35,392 nucleotides of DNA from an uncultured Persicobacter sp. (GTDB taxonomy: Bacteria > Bacteroidota > Bacteroidia > Cytophagales > Cyclobacteriaceae), in assembly GCA_947498325.1 (NCBI GenBank), contig CANMKE010000042.1, positions 1 through 35,392 of the forward strand. The letters are read 5' to 3'. Positions 8,663-16,791 of this stretch are shown here, piece by piece; positions within the stretch are counted from its first letter, which is position 1, and every line of letters starts with the position of its first letter. Position numbers and translations under genes: made by a program. The notes below the pieces were generated by a model, which was not told the origin of the DNA, did not search any database, and was given only the letters and a program-made list of their open reading frames with translations.

Positions 8663-9043
8663 TTATTTTTTCGGATCAATAACAGCAAGCAAATACAGTC
8701 GGACCTCGTAATCCTGATCGGTCGCCATGTTCTTCGCATCGTCTTTGTAGAGCACTCGGATAGGGCTGTTTTTGGCTTTCTCGTTTAGTGGAAAAGCGAC
8801 CTCATCAATGCTCATATCATCGCTATGATGCAAGAGTGCCACTTCGGTATCATCAGGGATAATTTCGGTATCGTCGATCCACATTCGGACCGTTGCCCCT
8901 AACAATGCTTCGGGTTCGGACAGTCGGAAAAAAGCCCCAACAATGCGGTCATGTTCGGTCTTGGTGTTGGCGTTATACTCAACAGTGTTGCCCTGTTTGG
9001 CGGTGAATTTTATCACCTGAATTTTTTTGATTTGTTGTTCCAC
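8663..9043 (-). CDS. Beta-rich protein, possible minor capsid-type
   Basis: The frame is open from GTG 9094, but a convincing terminator covers 9063-9091. I therefore place the start at GTG 9043 (reading M/VEQQIKKIQVIKFTAK, 127 aa). The protein is almost all predicted strands (KIQVIKFTAKQGNTVEYNAN, GATVRMWIDDTEIIPDDTEVALL, IRVLYKDDA, YEVRLYLLAVIDPKK) with an acidic middle. This pattern, next to the larger strand-rich 280-aa gene, would suit a jelly-roll virion protein. No sequence family is recognised, so this is a fold guess only. It could also be a small adaptor. Confidence 0.6.
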   Translation of the reverse strand: MEQQIKKIQVIKFTAKQGNTVEYNANTKTEHDRIVGAFFRLSEPEALLGATVRMWIDDTEIIPDDTEVALLHHSDDMSIDEVAFPLNEKAKNSPIRVLYKDDAKNMATDQDYEVRLYLLAVIDPKK

Positions 9044-9062
9044 GGTAGGCTTGGGTTGGATG

Positions 9063-9091
9063 AAAAAAAGGGCTTGACAATCTGCCAGCCC
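9063..9091 (-). terminator. Rho-independent terminator after the 280-aa gene
   Basis: Read on the minus strand, GGGCT (9091-9087), a 12-nt loop and AGCCC (9074-9070) are followed at once by seven T (9069-9063). It lies about 100 bp downstream of the 280-aa gene stop and upstream of the preferred start of the next gene. It should end, or thin out, transcription after the 280-aa gene. Confidence 0.7.
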
Positions 9092-9109
9092 CACAATTTG
9101 GTTTCTGAA

Positions 9110-9178
9110 TCTATCGCCAGAGTTCCTCTTGTGATAGACCGATCATCAACCTACCACGAGACGGAGTCTCGCGGCAGG
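9110..9178 (-). repeat. Two hairpins downstream of the 280-aa gene
   Basis: The first inverted repeat pairs 9150-9162 with 9166-9178 around a 3-nt loop. Its two non-Watson-Crick positions become G-U pairs only in minus-strand RNA, so the mRNA is the folding molecule. The second pairs 9110-9122 with 9126-9138 (TCTATCGCC...GTGATAGA). It is a diverged copy of the hairpin at 10063-10091 upstream of the same gene. Together with the following terminator they probably protect or process a highly expressed transcript. Confidence 0.6.
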
Positions 9179-9188
9179 AATTGTACGT

Positions 9189-10031
9189 TTACGCCTTCTC
9201 AATCATCGCACCGATCAAGGTAACTTTCACTGCCGGCGCATAAACGCCGTCGCCCACAACCGCCTTTGGCATGTTCAAACGAGGGGTGATGTCCATTGCC
9301 GGCTTCAACCATTTCGGGTTGTCCAGACCATAATAAAACTTGCGCTTGGTAGTATCGCTATCATCGAAAATACCACATGATAATTCCGGTACAATCACCT
9401 TGGTGCCCAGGGTCATTTCAAAAGTACCGTTCATGATTTGCGGCGGGTAGGCGTACTGTCCGAAAGGGAAGTTGGAAGGATCAGTGTCGTTCTCATCTTC
9501 GCCATGTGCATACTCCAACACGATACCGGTCAAAAGGAAAAACTTGCCGTTATCGAGCTGTGCACGGTTCAGGTTCGTGCGACCGGTTTTCTTATCGTCC
9601 GAGCTTTCCATCAGGTCAATATCGGACTTGTTTTCGATTGACTTGATCGTGTATATCGCCGAATCGACTACCTGCAAACGGGCGGTTCTCAAACCTTCCT
9701 GCACGTCTTTGGGTAACTGGTGGCGACGCAATTCAAAGTGCGCCTTGGAGGTCAAATCTTTGGTCATGCCCGTTTTCAGGGCAATGGCATTTTGACCGGC
9801 ACGGAAGGATTTTCGCACCGCTCTACGGCGTGAAGCCTTGCGCTTTGCTCTGCGTCGGGCACGTCTTTTGGCACGGTTCACACGACCGATCTCGCCAATG
9901 CCTTCGACCACATCATCTTCAGCGTCTTCCTTCTCGAACTGACTTTCTTCTTGATCCAGCATGGATTCTTCAATACCCTCGATCTCCTCGACCGAAGGGA
10001 AAAGGTCTTTTTCTTCGCTTACATCTTGCAT
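9189..10031 (-). CDS. Putative major structural (capsid-like) protein, Arg-rich N-terminus
   Basis: The 280-aa product starts with an acidic segment (about residues 3-47) and passes abruptly into a very basic stretch (about 53-77, AKRRARRRAKRKASRRRAVR). The remainder, from about residue 90, is strand-rich (NGKFFLLTGIVLEYAHG, NGTFEMTLGTKVIVPELSCG, APAVKVTLIGAMIEKA). No signal peptide or membrane helix is present. It is the only gene of the operon with its own flanking hairpins and downstream terminator, which fits the highest expression in the set. A basic arm plus beta domain suits a nucleic-acid-contacting capsid protein. I do not recognise a family, so the capsid call rests on composition, expression signals and neighbours. 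Confidence 0.6.
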   Translation of the reverse strand: MQDVSEEKDLFPSVEEIEGIEESMLDQEESQFEKEDAEDDVVEGIGEIGRVNRAKRRARRRAKRKASRRRAVRKSFRAGQNAIALKTGMTKDLTSKAHFELRRHQLPKDVQEGLRTARLQVVDSAIYTIKSIENKSDIDLMESSDDKKTGRTNLNRAQLDNGKFFLLTGIVLEYAHGEDENDTDPSNFPFGQYAYPPQIMNGTFEMTLGTKVIVPELSCGIFDDSDTTKRKFYYGLDNPKWLKPAMDITPRLNMPKAVVGDGVYAPAVKVTLIGAMIEKA

Positions 10032-10062
10032 CGAAATTGTTGTTTATAGGTTAATATTCATA

Positions 10063-10129
10063 TCTATCGCGAGAGTCTCTCTCGTGATAGACCAAGGGAT
10101 TTTGGGCCTTAGTGGGTCGCTAAGACCAG
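10063..10129 (-). repeat. Two hairpins upstream of the 280-aa gene
   Basis: TCTATCGCGAGAG (10063-10075) pairs with CTCTCGTGATAGA (10079-10091) around a 3-nt loop. A second hairpin, CTTAG (10108-10112) with CTAAG (10120-10124), extends by flanking GG/CC. They fill the 104-bp spacer between the 197-aa gene and the 280-aa gene. The 31-nt unit at 10063-10093 recurs with four differences, in the same orientation, at 9110-9140. No T-run follows either hairpin, so they look like mRNA processing or stability elements rather than terminators. Confidence 0.55.
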
Positions 10130-10135
10130 TATTTT

Positions 10136-10729
10136 TTAAGCCGTCAGCATATCGCCGGCAAACACATCCATGTCCGTTGCATCAGGCACAACGCCGTCGG
10201 GTAGGTTCGAGGCTCCGATGCCGCTGACATACTCGTCGGTTTCATCATCATAATGATAAGAAGGGGTGCCCGATTGTCCCGTAGGTAATGCTCGCATGGC
10301 GTCCGATTCCATGATCGCCTCAATGTCCAGGTTGGCAGCTGGCAATGCCCCAGGGTTCGCATTTAGCGGAATAGTGATCGGTTCATCTTCTTCAACCTCA
10401 CCCAGGATTCCTTCGAGCCCCTGGAGCAATGATTTTCCAGTTACTTTTTTGTAGCCTTCTTCCATTCCGGCACCCGAAACGCCCAACAAGCCGAGCTTGA
10501 GGTATTCGTTCGAGGCCATTTGTGTGCCGACCAGTCCACCGATCGTTACGATGCCAGGCACAAGCATTTCTTTAATGTCTGCTTGCCCCAAGCCTTTGAC
10601 CGTCGAGGTGTTGTTCAGTGTTTTGATGAGGTATTTTCCACCCACCAATCCGATGACCAGGCTCAATGGTTTGCCTACATCTTCGGCGGCTTTCATGAAG
10701 TCGATTTGTTGTTTATTTCTTATTGCCAT
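10136..10729 (-). CDS. Membrane protein, unknown
   Basis: The 197-aa product starts MAIRNKQQIDFMKAAEDVG and has two or three hydrophobic, Gly-rich segments (about residues 20-33 LSLVIGLVGGKYLI, 55-68 MLVPGIVTIGGLVG, 75-88 YLKLGLLGVSGAG). An acidic, Pro/Asp-rich soluble tail makes up the second half (DDETDEYVSGIG, DATDMDVFAGD). No known domain is seen. The small Gly-rich helices resemble those of viral membrane proteins and holins, but they are not diagnostic. It lies 19 bp after the transglutaminase-like gene and just before the hairpin-flanked 280-aa gene. Confidence 0.6.
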   Translation of the reverse strand: MAIRNKQQIDFMKAAEDVGKPLSLVIGLVGGKYLIKTLNNTSTVKGLGQADIKEMLVPGIVTIGGLVGTQMASNEYLKLGLLGVSGAGMEEGYKKVTGKSLLQGLEGILGEVEEDEPITIPLNANPGALPAANLDIEAIMESDAMRALPTGQSGTPSYHYDDETDEYVSGIGASNLPDGVVPDATDMDVFAGDMLTA

Positions 10730-10748
10730 ATTAATTATAGGTTTGAAA

Positions 10749-13067
10749 TTATGTCAGTACAATACCCCCCAAATCATCCTTTTTCATGTATTGGGTTGCG
10801 GCGAAAATTCCCCCACCAACGGCGGCAAGGATACCGGTTCCAATCAAGAGTTTTTTGATCGGTAGCTTGGATTGCGTTGCCGGAACAGCGGGGACCGATG
10901 AGTTTGTTGTCGTCGGGTTTTGATATGAAGTCGTAGCCGGCATGGTTCGTTGGTTTGCCGTTGTGCTTCGGCTTGGTGTTCTTGTCGGGCTCAATACCGG
11001 TTTGGGTGCAGTGCTCTTTTTCCGTTTTGGAAAGATATTACGCACCTTCGATTTGACCTTTTTGAATATGTCTTTGATCGGTTTGAAGAACGATCCGATC
11101 TTTGCCAAAACTGGTGTTGCGGCGGCTACGCTTGCGGCGGTTGCCACGGCTCCGAAGCCTCCGAACTCATCATCGTAATGCTCCACATCGCCGAAGCCAC
11201 TCAATGAAAAGTCCCTGCTTTTCTGTTTGGATCCCTTGATAATCGCCTTTTTCAAGTTGTGGCTCTTGCCTTGCAACTTGCTGAAGATCTTCTTCACACG
11301 GGCGAAGGCTGCTTTGATCTGTCTGAGTTTTGCCGGATCAATGTTATGGCGACTTGCCATATTATCCGGCAAGTAGGCGTATTGCATTTTTTTCGCCAAT
11401 CCGAACATGTTGGTGCGGAAGGCTAACAGCAATCCGTTGCGTACGGCGATTGAAACCGGATTGAAACGCACCACGGCTTTGACTGCTTTCTTGGCGAACT
11501 TGCCAATCTTCTTTCCGATCTTTTTGAGCGCACTGAAAAAACGTCCACGTCTGCGCTTTTTGCCTCTGCGTCGGCGGAAAAATCCAAGCCCGTCGAGCTC
11601 CTGATCTTCGGCATCCAAATAGTCCTCAATGCCCAACAAATCCGACTGAATGAAATCGGCATCCATGAGCTTTTCTTCCAACAATTCCAGCTTATCCAGT
11701 ATTGGTCCTCGCTTGGGCGTATGCCAATATTTGATCGCCTGATTAAGCATATCCAAAAACTGAACAGGGTTCTGAATGTGGGCAATCTTGCTCGCATTGT
11801 CTTGGTTTTTCGATATGAAATTACGGGTGCGTACGAGGTAATTATAAGTCTTGTCCTCATCGCTGATCGCCCCAATTGTATCATCAAAGTCAATACCGCT
11901 GATGATGTTTTCGAGCTCCAGCTCATCGGCTGTTGAACCTCCCGAATGCCCACTCAGGGCATAAATCGGAAGGCCAAGACCACTCACGGAAACATTACTA
12001 TTCGTCATAGGAAAGGATTGTTCATAGGAATAGGGCACCTGATAATCGAAGGTGTCAAGCACCGGATCAATGATGATCTCACCACTTGTATCCTGATCGT
12101 CAGGAATGAAAATGTATATGTGCTGAAAGTTGCGCTTACCATTGTATTTGGTGATGCGAAACTCAAAAGGAATGCCCAGGCATTTGAGAAGGGAACCGCA
12201 AAAAATGGAGAAGTCATCGCAATCAATACCGGCGTCTTTCTCGTTGCGTTGCTTGAAGCGAATTTGCCCATCAAGCCAGGAGCGGGCGGGGGTACGAAGT
12301 TGCTCCGTGCCCGCCTCGTCCAGCTTGTATTGCAGGTGTTTGTAGGCAAAGTCAAAAATATTTTTAGCGGTATTTCGGGTGTTTACCCCCTTGAGTTTTT
12401 TGGCCAAATCAGCCACTTCCAAATAATGTTGCTCAACGATTTGGACACAAGCATTGACCGTATCAAACACGTCGCCATGCTTGAGCAAAATGTCTTTGTT
12501 TTCAACCGATTTAATCAGGTGGTTATATGCCCGACCGTCGGCTACGTTACGAGGACCGGAGGTGATACCGAGCTGTCCGAGCTCGCCGGAAAGTCCACTC
12601 ATAGCTTCAGAAGCCAAGTGATGATTGATCTGCTCACCGTTCACGGTCAAGTGCAGATCAAAAGCAAGGGACGAAAGGATCGTCGATACTTGTGAAATCT
12701 TCAACCCTTTCCCCAAGAGGTTAGAAAGCGGAATTTCAAATTTGATTGGAAGCACCTGCGTAGAAGTCGGTGCAATCTGATGAACCTTGCCCTGCGGAAC
12801 GGAAAACGCCAGCGGCGCACCATTGTAGTTGGCAACGATCTGGCGAAGCCCCAAAGCCACCGCCGTCGTGCGGGGATTGTAGGCTTGAATGTCCACGGCA
12901 ATGACCACCTTTTGCAAATCCACCGAATGCAGACGAGGAAGGTGGTAAGTGAATTTGAGATCAGCCACCGGTAGGATCTTCTTGCCCTTCTTGTAAAAAT
13001 ATAGACCACCCGCAACAACGGTTCCGACGGCAGCTATTTTGGCAATATTGGCTAAATCTTCATTCAT
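10749..13067 (-). CDS. Membrane-anchored LEA2/transglutaminase-like protein
   Basis: This 772-aa first gene of the operon encodes a multi-domain protein. An N-terminal transmembrane helix (about residues 6-25) ends in KKGKK. A LEA2-like beta domain follows (about 35-155, FTYHLPRLHSVDLQKVVIAV, PIKFEIPLSNLLGKG). A transglutaminase-like cysteine-protease fold (about 225-345) has a candidate triad: Cys in GIDCDDFSIF (about 283), His in FQHIYIF (about 315) and Asp in IIIDPV (about 333). A strongly basic region comes next (about 490-620, RRRRGKKRRRGR), then a Pro/Thr-rich linker and a C-terminal transmembrane helix (about 738-758). The enzyme class suggests peptide cross-linking or cleavage. Substrate and topology are unknown. 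A virion or envelope structural role is inferred from context. Confidence 0.7.
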   Translation of the reverse strand: MNEDLANIAKIAAVGTVVAGGLYFYKKGKKILPVADLKFTYHLPRLHSVDLQKVVIAVDIQAYNPRTTAVALGLRQIVANYNGAPLAFSVPQGKVHQIAPTSTQVLPIKFEIPLSNLLGKGLKISQVSTILSSLAFDLHLTVNGEQINHHLASEAMSGLSGELGQLGITSGPRNVADGRAYNHLIKSVENKDILLKHGDVFDTVNACVQIVEQHYLEVADLAKKLKGVNTRNTAKNIFDFAYKHLQYKLDEAGTEQLRTPARSWLDGQIRFKQRNEKDAGIDCDDFSIFCGSLLKCLGIPFEFRITKYNGKRNFQHIYIFIPDDQDTSGEIIIDPVLDTFDYQVPYSYEQSFPMTNSNVSVSGLGLPIYALSGHSGGSTADELELENIISGIDFDDTIGAISDEDKTYNYLVRTRNFISKNQDNASKIAHIQNPVQFLDMLNQAIKYWHTPKRGPILDKLELLEEKLMDADFIQSDLLGIEDYLDAEDQELDGLGFFRRRRGKKRRRGRFFSALKKIGKKIGKFAKKAVKAVVRFNPVSIAVRNGLLLAFRTNMFGLAKKMQYAYLPDNMASRHNIDPAKLRQIKAAFARVKKIFSKLQGKSHNLKKAIIKGSKQKSRDFSLSGFGDVEHYDDEFGGFGAVATAASVAAATPVLAKIGSFFKPIKDIFKKVKSKVRNIFPKRKKSTAPKPVLSPTRTPSRSTTANQRTMPATTSYQNPTTTNSSVPAVPATQSKLPIKKLLIGTGILAAVGGGIFAATQYMKKDDLGGIVLT

Positions 13068-13342
13068 ACTTTCCGGTTCATGTTTGGATTAACATACCGA
13101 AATGTAAGGGCTACTGATTTGTGAGTGAATGTCTTTGAACGTAGATGACCGTTGATGATTGTGTTTTATAGGATTTGAGTGTAGAATTTTGTAGGGTGAA
13201 GGTAGAGTGCAGGGAATCGTTGTATATTTGTGGGAGAAAGAGAGTCTATCCTCATCACCTTTCATTTTACACTATTATAAAAGGTGATGTAAATACTACT
13301 TGTAATTAGTTAGGTCTTCAATTAATTGTATCCTTATAAAAA
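13068..13342. other. Intergenic region upstream of the virus-like operon
   Basis: No gene is seen. The region must hold the promoter of the leftward operon, but no clear TAnnTTTG/TTG pair is found on the minus strand; TACATTTC at 13097-13104 is the nearest. A perfect 10-bp inverted repeat, CATCACCTTT (13253-13262) and AAAGGTGATG (13280-13289), is separated by 17 nt. It lacks a following T-run, so it looks more like an operator or protein-binding site than a terminator. Confidence 0.4.
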
Positions 13343-13376
13343 AAATAGGATCTGGTTAGTTCACCAAATCCTATTT
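13338..13376 (-). terminator. Terminator of the DUF4249/TonB receptor operon
   Basis: A 14-bp near-perfect stem (13343-13356 with 13363-13376, one mismatch, 6-nt loop) is followed on the minus strand by a run of eight T (13345-13338, partly within the stem base). It lies 40 bp after the DUF4249 gene. It separates the uptake genes from the leftward virus-like operon. Confidence 0.85.
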
Positions 13377-13415
13377 TATTCTCCCACTTTGTGGGATAAA
13401 TATACACCATCATCG

Positions 13416-14246
13416 TTACTCACTAATAAAAGGTGGAAGATCCTTAATCGCAACGACCTCTTTACTGATAGTGGCGCCATAAAAGAAACCAACAGCTCCC
13501 TCGCTCAGATTCCCTTCGGTATTTGCGGGAATGGTGGCAAATTCATTTGACTTCCAATCAGTCTCATTCATGACTTGATACAGGTATCTTTGATAAGCAG
13601 GACTGAAAGTTACTCGATTATAATGAAGGCTATCTGCTTTTGTACTACTGCCATAGATTGCTGTACCTCCTCCAACACTTCCCCATAAAATACCCTGAGG
13701 AATAGTTCCCTTGAAAGTGAAAGCATGGTGTGTTTGTGTTAAATAAGAAAACAAATGAATTGGCTCGGTGTACGTTTGATCATGTGGCACCACCCATAAA
13801 GCTGTTTCGGAATAACCGAAATTGTAACGGTTATGGTAAAAACCACTACCTCCCCCCCCTTGAAAATAAGGATGACGTGTAGCACTACTCGCCAAAGGCA
13901 ATACCCCTTTAGCAGTATATTCTTCGCCATTACAAATGACCATCAGCTCAAAATCTTCGCCTTCCGTGCCTTGAATTTGATCTACTGACTGATAAACATA
14001 GCTGTACTGATCACCGACAACATCAAAATCATACACCTTTCCAGCGTGCTTTAGTTGTATGGTAGCTGTTAGGAGTTGTTCTTCGGTAAGATCTGAATTT
14101 TCAGTGGCTCTGAGATTAACCTGAGCGTAGCTTTTAAGATTGGAAAAAACGCCGTCCACGGACAATTTGACGGCAGGCTTATGTACACTGCCCCAAGGTT
14201 CGCAGGCGAATAGAAAGATAAAGGATAAGAAAGTTAGGTATCTCAT
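13416..14246 (-). CDS. DUF4249-type lipoprotein
   Basis: The 276-aa product has a lipoprotein signal (MRYLTFLSFIFLFACEPWG, lipid-modified Cys at residue 15). A beta-rich body begins KPAVKLSVDGVFSNLKSYAQVNL and later has YSYVYQSVDQIQGTEGEDFELMV, which matches DUF4249 proteins. In Bacteroidota these are almost always encoded beside a TonB-dependent receptor, as here with a 6-bp gap. The protein is expected in the outer membrane or on the surface, helping substrate capture for that receptor; the substrate is unknown. It is the last gene of its transcription unit and is followed by a strong terminator. Confidence 0.75.
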   Translation of the reverse strand: MRYLTFLSFIFLFACEPWGSVHKPAVKLSVDGVFSNLKSYAQVNLRATENSDLTEEQLLTATIQLKHAGKVYDFDVVGDQYSYVYQSVDQIQGTEGEDFELMVICNGEEYTAKGVLPLASSATRHPYFQGGGGSGFYHNRYNFGYSETALWVVPHDQTYTEPIHLFSYLTQTHHAFTFKGTIPQGILWGSVGGGTAIYGSSTKADSLHYNRVTFSPAYQRYLYQVMNETDWKSNEFATIPANTEGNLSEGAVGFFYGATISKEVVAIKDLPPFISE

Positions 14247-14252
14247 AGCGGT

Positions 14253-16547
14253 TTATTCAAAAGTGTATTTAAAGGAAGCTTGTGGAACTGCTCCCAAAAA
14301 GTGGGTCGTTTTGTAATATGGGGCTTCGGTTATGTACTCTATACCCATTGGATTTTGTGTACCAAAAGCATTATAGATCCCCAGACCGAAAGTAAGCTTT
14401 CCTCTAAAAAATTTACTGTATCGCTCATAATCCACAGAAAGGTCCATACGCTGATAATCAGGAAAACGCCCTCCGTTTCGAGGCCCGTAAATAGGCACCC
14501 TGTTAACTGTGATATAGTCCCTGTAAAAATCAATAGGAAGTGTTACGGGGCGTCCGCTTTGGTATTGGTAATATCCGTTAAGGTGCCACCGTTTGGACAA
14601 AGCATATCTGAATTGTGCACGAAAATCATGGGGGATATCATGAAGTGCCACATAAGCTTGGTCGTCGTTGATGCCATTAATTTTTTGAAAAACACGGGCA
14701 TAGCTATAACTGATCATTCCGGTAAGCTTTCCCTGAATTTTCTGCAAAGCCAATTCAAAACCATAAGCCCGCCCCTTGCCCATAAGGGTTTCGGTAACGG
14801 GTGCGTCGTTACCTACAATTTGGGCATTACCTTTATAATCCAATACATTCTGATATGCCTTGAAATAGGTTTCAGCGGAAAACTCCAAGGAAGCGTTAAG
14901 GCGATAAAACCATCCAAAAGAGAGTGCATCTACTATGATGGGGTCAATATTTTGGTTGGCAGGGAACCACATTTCCATCGAATTGAATGCCATGCTTGAA
15001 TTGTTAAGCACCTGCATGTATTGGACGTTGCGGTCATAACCAAACTTCATGGTTTGGCGATCAGTCATTTCATACTGCCCTGAAATCCGAGGCTCAAGAT
15101 TAACAAAGCTATGATAGATGCCTGTTACATTTTCCTTGACCTCCAACAGCTCCCGCCGCTCATCATAATAAGTCTGATCTTTTCCTTGTCCCAAATTATG
15201 GAAAGAAGAAAGCCGTAAGCCCACATTCAATTTCAATCGGGAAGAAATCTGTAATTCATCCAACATATAGAACGCATTTTCCCAAGCGCTCTCCTGTTGA
15301 TCCACATCCGATTCTCCTGTTTCCTGTCCCGTAACAAACTGATGATAGATGGTATTGAAGCCATATTTCAAATGATGCTTTTCATTGAGAAGGGTACCAA
15401 AATCCATTTTATAATTGATATCCCGAATGCCTACCAATAATTCATATTTGAAATTTTCATTGGACAGATAAGACAGGTTATCGTAATTGCTGTAAATCAG
15501 GGAACTGTTGAAATAAGTATGATTCGCAAAGTGGTGCGTCCAACGAGCCGTCGCCGTTTGGTTGCCCCAATCACTCTTCATCCTGCTACCGTCAATACCA
15601 AAGGTTTTACCATAATTAAGGTGGTCTTTCCCATAATACATAGAGAAATAGAACCGATCATGGTCGGAGATTTTCCAGTTGAATTTCGCATTGAAATCAT
15701 GGTAGTTGCTATTCTCCAAAGAGGTGAGTCCACCTGCATACGCCATACTTTTTCGTCCTGACAACAGAAAGCTACTTTGATCCTCTTTAATAGGTCCACC
15801 CGCCAATACAGAAGCGCCAATTAAATTAATCCCCGCAGTGAGTTCATAATTTTTCAGGTTTCCTTCCTTCATTTGCATATCCAGCACACCCGCCACTCTA
15901 CCACCATAATTGGCAGGAGCACTTCCCTTGTAAAATTTGATATGGTTAATCGCATCAGCATTAAAAGCGGACACATACCCCATGATATGGGTAGGATTGT
16001 AAACCGGAGCCTCATCAAGGATAATCAAGTTTTCATCACTTCGACCACCTCGAACAAACATTCCCGACGACCCATCTCCGACCGTCTTGACACCACTTTG
16101 CAACTGAATGACCTTCAGCACGTCTGCATCACCAAAAACAGTAGGGAACTGCTGAAGTTGTTTGGCTGAGATACTTTGGTAAGTAGATTTTGAGTTAAAT
16201 ACGGCTTGATTTTCCTGAATTTCGACCCCTGAAAGCAAAATAGATTGGCGCGTCAAGCTAATATTAAGCACTTTCTGATCGTTTGGGTTTACCAGAAGTT
16301 CTTTGGTAGCGTAACCGAGGTATTGAATAGATAGGGTGATTGGTTCTGTTCCCTTGACCCCAAGGTTAAAAAATCCATAATTATTGGACGCTGTTTGTTG
16401 AGCTTGCCCTTTGATGCTGATATGAGCCCCCACTAAGGACTCGCCAGTGAGTTGATCGGTTAGGTAGCCACGAATACTCGTTCGGGGCTGTGCTATCAGG
16501 GAAAATGATAGGAATAGAAAAAAAAGTAAAAATAAGAATAATTTCAT
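14253..16547 (-). CDS. TonB-dependent outer-membrane receptor
   Basis: The 764-aa product has a signal peptide (about residues 1-19, ending SLIAQ). It then has a carboxypeptidase-regulatory-like domain (about 22-105, SIRGYLTDQLTGESLVGAHI) and a plug domain (about 125-235, LKVIQLQSGVKTVGDGSSGMFVRGG, YGGRVAGVLDMQMK). The rest is a 22-strand-type barrel ending in an aromatic C-terminal residue pattern (FKYTFE). It imports a ligand across the outer membrane with energy from TonB-ExbBD; the ligand cannot be read from sequence. Its length is usual for the smaller receptors paired with DUF4249 rather than for SusC. A MITE-like element ends 21 bp upstream and may carry or displace its promoter. Confidence 0.92.
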   Translation of the reverse strand: MKLFLFLLFFLFLSFSLIAQPRTSIRGYLTDQLTGESLVGAHISIKGQAQQTASNNYGFFNLGVKGTEPITLSIQYLGYATKELLVNPNDQKVLNISLTRQSILLSGVEIQENQAVFNSKSTYQSISAKQLQQFPTVFGDADVLKVIQLQSGVKTVGDGSSGMFVRGGRSDENLIILDEAPVYNPTHIMGYVSAFNADAINHIKFYKGSAPANYGGRVAGVLDMQMKEGNLKNYELTAGINLIGASVLAGGPIKEDQSSFLLSGRKSMAYAGGLTSLENSNYHDFNAKFNWKISDHDRFYFSMYYGKDHLNYGKTFGIDGSRMKSDWGNQTATARWTHHFANHTYFNSSLIYSNYDNLSYLSNENFKYELLVGIRDINYKMDFGTLLNEKHHLKYGFNTIYHQFVTGQETGESDVDQQESAWENAFYMLDELQISSRLKLNVGLRLSSFHNLGQGKDQTYYDERRELLEVKENVTGIYHSFVNLEPRISGQYEMTDRQTMKFGYDRNVQYMQVLNNSSMAFNSMEMWFPANQNIDPIIVDALSFGWFYRLNASLEFSAETYFKAYQNVLDYKGNAQIVGNDAPVTETLMGKGRAYGFELALQKIQGKLTGMISYSYARVFQKINGINDDQAYVALHDIPHDFRAQFRYALSKRWHLNGYYQYQSGRPVTLPIDFYRDYITVNRVPIYGPRNGGRFPDYQRMDLSVDYERYSKFFRGKLTFGLGIYNAFGTQNPMGIEYITEAPYYKTTHFLGAVPQASFKYTFE

Positions 16548-16567
16548 TAAGTTAATATATATTTATA

Positions 16568-16758
16568 GGGGCTGTAGCACAAATATGTTCTATGAATTTA
16601 TCGTAAAATATTATATGATGATTTGTAGGAATGTACCTATACGTATATCATTATTACTCAAAATTTTAATTAATTCAGGCAGACAAAAAGATCAGCCCAA
16701 TTAGTGACCAAATAAAATTTTGTAGGTCAACATCAATTTCTGGTTGTGCAACAGCCCC
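16568..16758. mobile_element. MITE-like element, 191 bp
   Basis: GGGGCTGTAGCACAA at 16568-16582 and TTGTGCAACAGCCCC at 16744-16758 form a 15-bp terminal inverted repeat with one mismatch. TA lies immediately outside both ends, consistent with a TA target duplication. The interior is AT-rich and has no ORF. Ends of this type occur in IS families that target TA or short AT sites; the parent IS is not in the window. It lies between the lipoprotein gene and the receptor gene. Confidence 0.7.
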
Positions 16759-16791
16759 TACTTAAAAGCGTTTACAAACTAATAAGTTAAG

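Noticed and set aside
9044-9094. GTG start at 9094 for the beta-rich protein
   Set aside because: The segment coincides with a stem plus seven-T terminator; GTG 9043 is more likely.
11946-12695. Plus-strand 249-aa frame
   Set aside because: It is opposite the transglutaminase-like gene, has low-complexity composition and no motif.
13211-13222. TATATTTG plus-strand promoter-like box near 13212
   Set aside because: It matches the -7 consensus, but no plus-strand gene or RNA follows and no -33 element is present.
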